From: an uncultured Verrucomicrobiota bacterium
GTDB lineage: Bacteria > Verrucomicrobiota > Verrucomicrobiia > Limisphaerales > UBA1096
Length of the DNA stretch: 5,283 nucleotides
NCBI GenBank assembly: GCA_913050205.1
Contig: CAJXAU010000149.1
Location: 1-5,283, forward strand
Direction: 5' to 3'
Part shown: in pieces, positions 1 through 5,263 of the stretch
Layout: each line of letters starts with the position of its first letter
Numbering within the stretch: the first letter of the stretch is position 1
Notes under the pieces: model-generated
The model's database searches: none
Seen by the model: only the letters and a program-made list of their open reading frames with translations
What the model was told of the DNA's origin: nothing
Position numbers and translations under genes: made by a program

Positions 1-45
1 CATCGCGAGGATGATTTGCCAGTGAAGTTGACGATACCATTTCAT
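1..45 (-). CDS. N-terminal fragment of probable Na+/dicarboxylate (SDF family) symporter
   Basis: Only the first 15 codons lie in the window; the gene continues past the left edge. They read MKWYRQLHWQIILAM from an ATG at 45-43. A short basic, aromatic start followed by 'LHWQIILAM' resembles the N-terminus of dicarboxylate/amino acid:cation symporters (DctA/GltP type), where a 'WQI-hydrophobic' segment leads into the first membrane helix. An AAGG lies just before the ATG but is too close to be a good ribosome binding site. The gene follows lpxD on the same strand after 52 bases with no visible terminator, so it may be co-transcribed with panD-lpxD. The family call rests on a few residues and is an inference; any inner-membrane protein could begin this way. 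Confidence 0.42.
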   Translation of the reverse strand, partial: MKWYRQLHWQIILAM

Positions 46-97
46 GCCTTAAAAGAGTGGGAGGGTAGGGGTGTTGCGCGTTGGCGTGAAGAAAACT

Positions 98-1135
98 TTA
101 CGGCTTGGCGCACGGATTATTTGAGCATTCCTCGAGTTTCTGTTCGAGTTCGCGGACGCGCTTGGCCAAGTCAGGCAGCTTTTTTACTGCAATAATTTGT
201 CGCTTGGCTTCCCCTGCGGGGATAGCCGGATAGCCCATATATTGCTGGCCGCCTTCGATGTCTGTGATGACGCCTGATTTGGCAGCGACCACGCTTTTGG
301 GGCCAATTTTCAAATGCCCCGCAACACCAGCCTGACCCGCAAGGATGGAGTAAGCACCGATGTCGCTGCTTCCGCCGATGCCATTCTGGGCGATGATAAT
401 GCAGTGCTCACCGATGATGACGTTGTGACCGATCTGAACGAGGTTATCGATTTTTGTGCCGCGCCCAATTTTTGTGTCGCCCAGCGCGCCCCGGTCAATG
501 GTGCAGTTGGCCCCGATCTCGACGTCTTCCTCGATAATGACTCCTCCAATCTGTGGGATTTTGCGGTGGTGATCCTGATCGAAGACGTACCCGAAACCGT
601 CCGAGCCGATCACCGTGCCGGAGTGTACGCGGACGCGCTTGGCCAAGCGGCAATCGTGGTAAATGCTGACGTTTGGGAAAAGCCGGCCCTCTTGGCCAAG
701 CGCTGAGTTGTCTCCGATGGTGCAGTTGGCTTCGACGACGGTACTCTCGCCAATATCCACATTCTCACCGATCACGCAGTTCGCACCGATATGGGCACTT
801 TCGGCAATCTTGGCTGAGCTGGCGACAACGGCACTGGGGTGAATCCCCGGCGCAAAGGTCTTCTCCGGAAAAAAAAGTGGCAGCACCCGTGCGAAGGCGA
901 TCCGGGCATCCTTGACTTGAATAACGGTCTTGGTCTGGGACTGAAACTCGGACGGGGCGAGGATCGCCGCCGCTTGGCTTTGTTCAGCCAGCCGGAAGAA
1001 TTTTTCATTCTCCGCAAAAGTCAGATTGCCCGCCGAGGCATTGTCGGCCTTGGCAAAGCCAGTCAGCCTGGTTTCTCCATCGCCAACGATTTTCCCATTA
1101 ACATGCTGGGCAATTTCGTTGGCGGTAAAGTTCAT
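98..1135 (-). CDS. lpxD: UDP-3-O-(3-hydroxyacyl)glucosamine N-acyltransferase LpxD
   Basis: LpxD carries out the third step of lipid A synthesis, moving a 3-hydroxyacyl chain from acyl-ACP to the 2-amino group of UDP-3-O-acyl-glucosamine. It is a cytoplasmic homotrimer. At 345 residues the protein is full length (E. coli 341). Residues 1-95 form the uridine-binding domain (the 'NLTFAENEKF' stretch is typical). Residues about 97-295 are left-handed beta-helix hexapeptide repeats (IGANCVIGENVDIG and similar). Residues 305-335 form the C-terminal helix. H237 in QIGHNV matches the catalytic histidine; the TIDRG (212-216) and GSDGFGY (177-183) motifs are intact. The ATG at 1135 lies 3 bases after the panD stop, so the two are probably translationally coupled; no Shine-Dalgarno is visible. 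Three copies of the CTTGGCCAAG palindrome lie inside the gene, encoding LAK twice and LGQ once. Finding it beside panD rather than lpxA/fabZ is less usual. Confidence 0.96.
   Translation of the reverse strand: MNFTANEIAQHVNGKIVGDGETRLTGFAKADNASAGNLTFAENEKFFRLAEQSQAAAILAPSEFQSQTKTVIQVKDARIAFARVLPLFFPEKTFAPGIHPSAVVASSAKIAESAHIGANCVIGENVDIGESTVVEANCTIGDNSALGQEGRLFPNVSIYHDCRLAKRVRVHSGTVIGSDGFGYVFDQDHHRKIPQIGGVIIEEDVEIGANCTIDRGALGDTKIGRGTKIDNLVQIGHNVIIGEHCIIIAQNGIGGSSDIGAYSILAGQAGVAGHLKIGPKSVVAAKSGVITDIEGGQQYMGYPAIPAGEAKRQIIAVKKLPDLAKRVRELEQKLEECSNNPCAKP
161..170. repeat. Iterated palindrome CTTGGCCAAG, copy 1
   Basis: Exact 10-bp palindrome, preceded by CG as in the extended form. It lies in the 3' part of lpxD, where it encodes Leu-Ala-Lys (residues 323-325). 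Confidence 0.75.
636..649. repeat. Iterated palindrome CGCTTGGCCAAGCG, copy 2 (full 14 bp)
   Basis: The complete 14-bp palindrome inside lpxD. Here it encodes Arg-Leu-Ala-Lys-Arg (residues 163-167) in the hexapeptide-repeat domain. Confidence 0.8.
691..702. repeat. Iterated palindrome CTTGGCCAAGCG, copy 3
   Basis: Exact 10-bp core plus one CG arm, 41 bp from copy 2. It is in a different reading frame relative to lpxD and encodes Leu-Gly-Gln (146-148), so what is kept is the DNA and not the peptide. Confidence 0.78.
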
Positions 1136-1138
1136 GGG

Positions 1139-1504
1139 TCAACCGATATTGCGTTCCTCTTTAATGGCGTTGTTTTCGCCGAGGACAATGACGCGGGGTT
1201 TGTGTGTGGGGCCGGATTTTTCGTCGAGTACGGCAAATGTCATGATGGTCAGGCGGTCGCCCGTTTGGCCGAGGTGCGCCGTGGCTCCGTTGAGGATCAC
1301 TTCGCCGCTGCCCCGTTCTCCGGGGATGGCATAGGTCTCAAATCGGTTGCCGTTTGCGAGGTTCCCGCAAACTACGCGCTCGTAAGGAAGCATGTGAACC
1401 TTGTCCATCAAGTCGTGGTCGATGGTTAGGCTGCCTTCGTACTCGACGTTGGCATCGGTGACCAACGCGCGATGAATTTTTGATCTGAGCAGATGAATCT
1501 GCAT
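1139..1504 (-). CDS. panD: Aspartate 1-decarboxylase (pyruvoyl-dependent) PanD
   Basis: PanD makes beta-alanine from L-aspartate for pantothenate and coenzyme A. It is made as an inactive proenzyme that cleaves itself between Gly24 and Ser25, and Ser25 becomes the pyruvoyl cofactor. The 121-residue product lines up with E. coli PanD without gaps through this part: K9, H11, Y22-E23-G24-S25, R54, T57, Y58 and N72-G73-A74 all fall at the family's numbered positions. This also fixes the ATG at 1504 as the start. The C-terminal part is slightly shorter than in E. coli (126 residues). It is the first gene of a minus-strand unit with lpxD. A purine-rich GGGAGGAAGG (1546-1537) lies 32 bases upstream of the start, too far to act as its ribosome binding site. 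Confidence 0.96.
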   Translation of the reverse strand: MQIHLLRSKIHRALVTDANVEYEGSLTIDHDLMDKVHMLPYERVVCGNLANGNRFETYAIPGERGSGEVILNGATAHLGQTGDRLTIMTFAVLDEKSGPTHKPRVIVLGENNAIKEERNIG

Positions 1505-1564
1505 GGATGTAATCTGGCAATTAACCGGGCGGATATCCTTCCTCCCGAATTTATTTTCCCTTTT

Positions 1565-1585
1565 TGAAACCGTGAAGTGGTTTCA
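1565..1585. promoter_or_regulatory. Candidate operator: 7-bp inverted repeat
   Basis: TGAAACC (1565-1571) and GGTTTCA (1579-1585) are perfect inverted repeats around a 7-base spacer, about 30 bp upstream of the rightward -35 box. The T-run lies on the wrong side for a rightward terminator, and read leftward the dyad is followed by A's. A regulator binding site is therefore more likely than a terminator. No regulator gene is present in the window to support this. Confidence 0.25.
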
Positions 1586-1614
1586 GGTGACCCCCTTGGG
1601 GAAGGCAAGCAGCG

Positions 1615-1643
1615 TTGACTTGCCGCACGGCGGGTACTATAAA
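1615..1643 (+). promoter_or_regulatory. Sigma70-type promoter for the oxidoreductase genes
   Basis: TTGACT at 1615-1620 (5 of 6 to TTGACA) and TATAAA at 1638-1643 (5 of 6 to TATAAT) are separated by exactly 17 bp, the preferred spacing. Transcription would begin near 1650, giving a leader of about 55 bases before the first oxidoreductase gene. The match is seen directly; activity is inferred. Confidence 0.66.
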
Positions 1644-1706
1644 GCCGCTTCTCTTTTAGGCAATCAACTTTCCTAATTACCAACTGATTTATAGAATATT
1701 TTAGTG

Positions 1707-2867
1707 ATGAAAAGAAAACTTCGTTACGGAATGGTTGGCGGTGGCCGAGGAGCCTTCATAGGGTCGGTACATCGCAATGCGGCAAACCTGGATGGCCAGA
1801 TCGAGCTGGTGGCTGGGGCGTTTTCGTCCGACCCCAAAAAGTCAAAACAGTCCGGCAGGGATTTTTACCTCGACCCCTCACGTGTGTACGGCAGCTATCA
1901 GGAGATGGCAAAAGCTGAGGCTGCGTTGCCGGAGGACCAACGCATCGATTTTGTGAGCATCGTGGTTCAGAACTACCTGCACTTCGATGTTGCCAAAACC
2001 TTCCTGCAGGCCGGGATTAATGTGATTTGCGACAAGCCGGTGACATACACGTTGGAGGAGGCTCGCGAGCTGCGCAAAATTATCAAGAAAAGCAAAAAGG
2101 TCTTTGCGCTGACCCATAACTACACCGGTTACCCGATGGTCAAACTGGCCCGGGAGATGGTGGCCAAGGGAGATTTGGGCAAGATCATCAAGGTGGTTTG
2201 CGAATATCCGCAGGGCTACGCGATCACGTCTTTGACCGGTGAGGATAAATCCATTGCCAACTGGCGTGCGAATCCAAAAGTCGCCGGAATTTCCAACTGC
2301 ATGGGCGATATTGGCACGCATGCGGAAAACCTTGTTCATTACATCACCGGATTGCAGATCGACTCACTTTGTGCAGATCTCAGCGTCAATATCCCTGGGC
2401 GGGTGCTGGATGACGACGGTAACGTGCTAGTCCGGTTCAAGGGCGGCGCCCGCGGTATTATCTACGCATCGCAGGTGTCTAACGGCGACGAGAACGATCT
2501 TAATATCCGTGTTTACGGAACTAAAAAGTCCCTCGAGTGGCATCAGGAGGAACCGAACGATTTAATCGTCAAGGACGCCCGTGCTCCGAGGCAGGTTTAC
2601 CGCCGTGGCAACTCCTACATCGGTGGCGCAGCCGCAGCAAATACACGCATCCCGTTCGGTCATCCCGAAGGATTTATCGAGGCATTTGCAAACGTTTATA
2701 ACGCCGCCGCTGAGGCGATCCGGGATGAAGTCGCCGGCAAATTCCCACGTAAGAAGGGCTATGATTTTCCGGATATCAACGACGGCATCATTGGCATGGC
2801 CTTTATCGAGTCGGTTGTGAAAAGTTCGAAGTCCAAGGAAAAGTGGGTGAAATTCCCTCGGGTGTAA
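1707..2867 (+). CDS. Gfo/Idh/MocA family NAD(P)-dependent oxidoreductase, first of three
   Basis: This is a probable NAD(P)-dependent dehydrogenase or reductase acting on a sugar, polyol or glycoside in the cytoplasm. Starting at ATG 1707 it has 386 residues; a GTG at 1704 would add one. Residues 5-120 are the Rossmann domain: YGMVGGGRGAFIG carries the glycine-rich dinucleotide loop, and D109-K110-P111 replaces the usual EKP, with K110 the expected catalytic lysine. The C-terminal alpha/beta domain carries G200-D201-I-G-T-H205, matching the family's catalytic D-x-G-x-H. The GGGxGAFIGxVHR start, the AFSSDP stretch (38-43) and the DKP motif mark a subfamily distinct from the next two genes. It leads the plus-strand unit behind the 1615-1643 promoter. 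There is no Shine-Dalgarno. Family is certain; substrate unknown. Confidence 0.92.
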   Translation: MKRKLRYGMVGGGRGAFIGSVHRNAANLDGQIELVAGAFSSDPKKSKQSGRDFYLDPSRVYGSYQEMAKAEAALPEDQRIDFVSIVVQNYLHFDVAKTFLQAGINVICDKPVTYTLEEARELRKIIKKSKKVFALTHNYTGYPMVKLAREMVAKGDLGKIIKVVCEYPQGYAITSLTGEDKSIANWRANPKVAGISNCMGDIGTHAENLVHYITGLQIDSLCADLSVNIPGRVLDDDGNVLVRFKGGARGIIYASQVSNGDENDLNIRVYGTKKSLEWHQEEPNDLIVKDARAPRQVYRRGNSYIGGAAAANTRIPFGHPEGFIEAFANVYNAAAEAIRDEVAGKFPRKKGYDFPDINDGIIGMAFIESVVKSSKSKEKWVKFPRV

Positions 2868-2873
2868 TTTGTC

Positions 2874-3959
2874 ATGGCTACCAAAGTTGGAATAATAGGG
2901 GCAGGCGGGATGCTGCAATACCACGCGGGAGGATTCCGCGCAGGTGGAGCGGATATCGTTGCCATCTGCGACGTGAACGAGGCGGCGGCTGGAAAAGCGG
3001 CGGCGGATCTCGGTGTGGGCAATGTGTTTGGCGACGTGGCTGACATGCTGCAAAAAATGCCCGATCTCGACGCCGTTAGCGTCATAACGCCAAACCGTTT
3101 TCACAAGCCTTTGGCGGTACAACTGCTCGAGGCGGGCAAACATGTCTTTTGTGAAAAACCTCCGGCATTAAACGCAGCTGAAGTTGCTGAGATGAAAACC
3201 GCAGCGGAGTCTGCGGGTAAGGTGTTGATGTTCGACTTCAACAACCGTGCCCGGCCGGAATCATACGCCCTGATGGATTACATCAAGGCCGGCGATGTTG
3301 GTACAATTAACTCCGCTCAGGCGAAATGGATTCGCCGAACCGGTATCCCCGGATTCGGTGGATGGTTTACGAATAAGGAATTGTCCGGCGGCGGCCCGGT
3401 GATCGATCTGCTTCATATGATTGACTTGGCGCTGTTTTACATGGGCTACCCGGAACCGGAGCACGTGCTCGCGCAGACCTTCAACGACTTCATTGAAAAC
3501 AAGTCGTTCAAGGGACCGTGGGGCATCCCGGATGTCGCCGATGGTGTTACTGACGTGGAGAGTGCGGCACATGGGTTTGTGCGATTCAAAACAGGCCAGG
3601 TGCTTTCCTATCAGGTTTCGTGGGCGGAAATGAACAAGCGCGAGGAGGTCTCTGTTACGTTTCAGGGCAAAAAAGCAGGTGGCATGATCCGTCGATTGTT
3701 CAACGTTGACGGTCTCGACGAAACCGCTGTGGACGATTGCGAATTGTATGTTCAAGAGAACGGTCGTTCCGTGAATCGCTCCATCATTACTGAACCGAAT
3801 GAAGACATGGGGCGAATTCGAGCCGCACAAAACTTCGTTCTCACAGTCGATGATGAAGAGGAACCGCTGAACACCCCGGATCAGGCGTTGTCGCTGATGA
3901 AAATCATCGATGCCACCTATGAGTCCGCGTCAACCGGCCATCCGGTTGCAATCTCCTGA
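2874..3959 (+). CDS. Gfo/Idh/MocA family NAD(P)-dependent oxidoreductase, second of three
   Basis: The 361-residue protein has a Rossmann domain with V5-G-I-I-G-A-G-G-M13 as the dinucleotide loop, D33 ending the second strand (a position that often sets NAD preference), TPNRFH at 72-77 and E94-K95-P96 with K95 the expected catalytic lysine. In the C-terminal domain, G172-G-G-P-V-I-D178-L-L-H181-M-I-D corresponds to the catalytic motif but is one residue shorter between Asp and His than the usual D-x-x-x-H. It starts 6 bases after the previous stop, so the two genes are almost certainly one operon; no Shine-Dalgarno is visible and translational coupling is likely. Its TGA stop overlaps an ATG at 3959. 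The role is probably sugar or glycoside oxidation or reduction; the substrate cannot be told from sequence. Confidence 0.92.
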   Translation: MATKVGIIGAGGMLQYHAGGFRAGGADIVAICDVNEAAAGKAAADLGVGNVFGDVADMLQKMPDLDAVSVITPNRFHKPLAVQLLEAGKHVFCEKPPALNAAEVAEMKTAAESAGKVLMFDFNNRARPESYALMDYIKAGDVGTINSAQAKWIRRTGIPGFGGWFTNKELSGGGPVIDLLHMIDLALFYMGYPEPEHVLAQTFNDFIENKSFKGPWGIPDVADGVTDVESAAHGFVRFKTGQVLSYQVSWAEMNKREEVSVTFQGKKAGGMIRRLFNVDGLDETAVDDCELYVQENGRSVNRSIITEPNEDMGRIRAAQNFVLTVDDEEEPLNTPDQALSLMKIIDATYESASTGHPVAIS

Positions 3960-4033
3960 TGACCAAATACAGGTTCACTTTCAGAAGCCCATCACGGTGG
4001 GCTTCTTTTATCTTATGCCAAAGAAGACGTTAA
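3959..4033 (+). CDS. Possible 24-residue leader-type ORF overlapping both neighbours
   Basis: An ATG overlaps the previous gene's TGA (TGATG, 3957-3961), the classic arrangement for translational re-initiation. It opens a 24-codon frame ending at TAA 4031-4033, inside the third oxidoreductase gene. The peptide (MTKYRFTFRSPSRW to ILCQRRR) is basic and aromatic and matches nothing I recognise. Its frame runs straight through the 3983-4009 hairpin, so ribosomes translating it would melt the terminator and reach the ATG at 4015. It has no Shine-Dalgarno of its own. It may well be a chance ORF. Confidence 0.2.
   Translation: MTKYRFTFRSPSRWASFILCQRRR
3983..4009 (+). terminator. Intrinsic terminator or attenuator hairpin
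   Basis: AGAAGCCCA (3983-3991) and TGGGCTTCT (3998-4006) form a perfect 9-bp stem with a 6-base loop (TCACGG), followed by a T-run to 4009 and TATCTT. It lies 23 bases after the second oxidoreductase gene and ends only 5 bases before the third gene's ATG. It should end the two-gene transcript, but its position also blocks the start region of the next gene, so attenuation or partial read-through is possible. Confidence 0.72.
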
Positions 4034-5148
4034 ACATTGGCCTGATTGGCTATCTATTCATGGGCAAGGCGCACAGCAATGGCTGGCGTCAGGCACCCCG
4101 CTTTTTTGACATGAAGCACGACGTTCGGCTGCACACGATTTGTGGCCGGAACGCTGCTGCTGTTAAGAAGGCGGGCAAACAATACGGATGGGATCATACA
4201 GCCACAGATTGGCGCGAAGTGGTCGCCAACCCGGACATCGATGTCATCGATATCAACACCCCGAATGACTCCCATGCCGAAATCGCGATCGCTGCCGCCA
4301 AGGCGGGCAAGCATATCCTTTGCGAAAAACCGTTGGCGATGGATGTGAAGCAGTGCCGGCAAATGTTGCAGGCTGTGAAGAAGGCAAAAGTCGTCCACAT
4401 GATTTGCCATAACTACCGTCGCATTCCGGCCATTGCTCAGGCGAAGAAGATGATCGACGAAGGCGCGCTTGGCCAAATTCGGCATTACCATGCCCGGTAT
4501 GCGCAAAGCTGGCTCGTGGATCCGAAGGCACCCCGCCTTTGGCGAATGCAAAAGCAATACGCCGGGAGCGGGGCACATGGTGATATCAATGCCCACATCA
4601 TCGACTTGGGTCGCTATTTGGTTGGCGAGTTCGATGAGGTCAGTGGCCAAATGCACACCTTCATCAAGCAGCGACCACTCCCGGATAATCCGAAAAAACT
4701 GGGGCGTGTATCCGTTGATGATGCCGCTCAGTGTATAGGTCGATTCAAGAATGGAGCCTTGGCCAACCTCGAGGCAACACGTTATGCGACCGGCCGAAAG
4801 AACCGGATTCATATTGAGATCAACGGGTCAGATGGCTCTCTGGAGTTTAATCTCGAAGATATGAATCGATTGAAATATTTTGACAACACCGTACCTGAAG
4901 ACAGGCAAGGTTTTGCGGATATCATTGTCACTCAGCAGAAGGGTGTGCATCCCTACGTGGGCCAATGGTGGCCGCCCGGTCACATTATCGGATACGAGCA
5001 CACTTTCGTGCACACCATTGCTGACTTCGTCAATGCAGTGGCCAAGGGCAAGTCGGTCCAACCAACGTTTGAGGACGGCCTGAAGAACCAACAGGTGCTT
5101 GAGGCCGTGGAAAAGTCAGCCGAGACGCGCCGTTGGGTGAAGGTGTAG
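4015..5148 (+). CDS. Gfo/Idh/MocA family NAD(P)-dependent oxidoreductase, third of three
   Basis: From ATG 4015 the protein has 377 residues and begins at the usual place for the family (PKKTLNIGLIGYLFMGKAHSN). The frame is open back to 3910, but those codons overlap the previous gene and the hairpin and do not resemble a family N-terminus. The dinucleotide loop is G9-L-I-G12-Y-L-F-M-G17, with L14 where the classic GxGxxG has glycine; lysine or other residues occur there in relatives with the GYxFMGKAHSN start. E104-K105-P106 carries the catalytic lysine, H132-N-Y134 follows, and G189-D190-I-N-A-H194 is the catalytic D-x-x-x-H. The SWLVDP (165-170) and AGSGAHGDI (183-191) stretches are typical of this subfamily, which includes inositol- and glycoside-type dehydrogenases. 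No Shine-Dalgarno is present. Two TTGGCCAA cores lie inside the gene. Substrate unknown. Confidence 0.92.
   Translation: MPKKTLNIGLIGYLFMGKAHSNGWRQAPRFFDMKHDVRLHTICGRNAAAVKKAGKQYGWDHTATDWREVVANPDIDVIDINTPNDSHAEIAIAAAKAGKHILCEKPLAMDVKQCRQMLQAVKKAKVVHMICHNYRRIPAIAQAKKMIDEGALGQIRHYHARYAQSWLVDPKAPRLWRMQKQYAGSGAHGDINAHIIDLGRYLVGEFDEVSGQMHTFIKQRPLPDNPKKLGRVSVDDAAQCIGRFKNGALANLEATRYATGRKNRIHIEINGSDGSLEFNLEDMNRLKYFDNTVPEDRQGFADIIVTQQKGVHPYVGQWWPPGHIIGYEHTFVHTIADFVNAVAKGKSVQPTFEDGLKNQQVLEAVEKSAETRRWVKV
4466..4476. repeat. Iterated palindrome, partial copy 4 (CGCTTGGCCAA)
   Basis: The left arm and 8-bp core are intact; the right arm is lost (AAATT follows). It encodes Leu-Gly-Gln (152-154) in the third oxidoreductase. 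Confidence 0.6.
4758..4767. repeat. Iterated palindrome, degenerate copy 5 (CTTGGCCAAC)
   Basis: Matches 9 of 10 bases with the 8-bp core intact. It encodes Leu-Ala-Asn (249-251) in the third oxidoreductase, in the other reading frame from copy 4. Taken alone it could be chance. Confidence 0.4.
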
Positions 5149-5157
5149 TCGGTAAGT

Positions 5158-5169
5158 CGCTTGGCCAAG
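5158..5169. repeat. Iterated palindrome CGCTTGGCCAAG, copy 6
   Basis: Intergenic copy that directly abuts the left arm of the long hairpin at 5170-5245, 9 bases after the third oxidoreductase stop. Confidence 0.8.
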
Positions 5170-5245
5170 TTCACGGACTCGCAGGCTCGTCCCTCCGATT
5201 CGCTTTTGGCTTCGTCGTGGAGGGGCGAGCCTGCGAGTCCGTGAA
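5170..5245. repeat. Long inverted-repeat (REP/MITE-like) element, also likely a terminator
   Basis: Arms 5170-5196 and 5219-5245 pair over 27 bp with one G-U wobble (T5190 with G5225). Pairing continues weakly 3 bp outward into 5167-5169 and 5246-5248. The loop is 22 bases (5197-5218). TTTT follows at 5246-5249, so in RNA it would be a very stable rightward terminator for the third oxidoreductase gene. The length and near-perfect symmetry go well beyond an ordinary terminator and suggest a dispersed repeat or miniature mobile element. No coding capacity or clear target-site duplication is visible. Confidence 0.7.
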
Positions 5246-5263
5246 TTTTGAGATAATTTCCTA

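Larger units (their letters stand above)
1505..1703. other. Divergent intergenic region between panD and the oxidoreductase cluster
   Basis: These 199 bp separate the minus-strand panD-lpxD unit from the plus-strand oxidoreductase genes, so both transcripts should start here. The rightward promoter is clear (1615-1643). For the leftward unit I see only a weak candidate on the minus strand: TTGATT (1667-1662) 18 bp from TTTATA (1643-1638). It would overlap the rightward -10 and so compete with it. A 7-bp dyad lies at 1565-1585. No RNA gene or further coding region is evident. Confidence 0.6.

Noticed and set aside
1..195. Open plus-strand frame of 64 codons from the left edge (begins HREDDLPVKLTIPF)
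   Set aside because: It would overlap the 3' end of lpxD by 98 bases in antisense, and the same bases on the minus strand give a plausible transporter N-terminus with an ATG. It could be the tail of a convergent gene only if the upstream sequence supports it.
839..1429. 196-codon plus-strand ORF antisense to lpxD and panD
   Set aside because: Both sense proteins are full-length, conserved families, so this is a reading-frame shadow.
1338..1520. TTG-started frame overlapping the panD start on the minus strand
   Set aside because: It is out of frame with panD, has no recognisable protein and only a rare start codon.
3910..4014. Upstream in-frame extension of the third oxidoreductase (35 extra residues)
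   Set aside because: The extension overlaps the previous gene and is encoded partly by the terminator hairpin, while the family's normal N-terminus begins at the ATG at 4015.
4054..4812. 252-codon minus-strand ORF antisense to the third oxidoreductase, and similar antisense ORFs of 150-193 codons over the other two
   Set aside because: They lie wholly within well-supported genes, show no recognisable motifs and have compositions expected from the reverse complement of coding DNA.
5170..5245. CRISPR repeat, attachment site or structured RNA
   Set aside because: There is a single inverted repeat with no direct repeats or spacers, no integrase nearby, and no tRNA-like features; a hairpin repeat or terminator explains it better.
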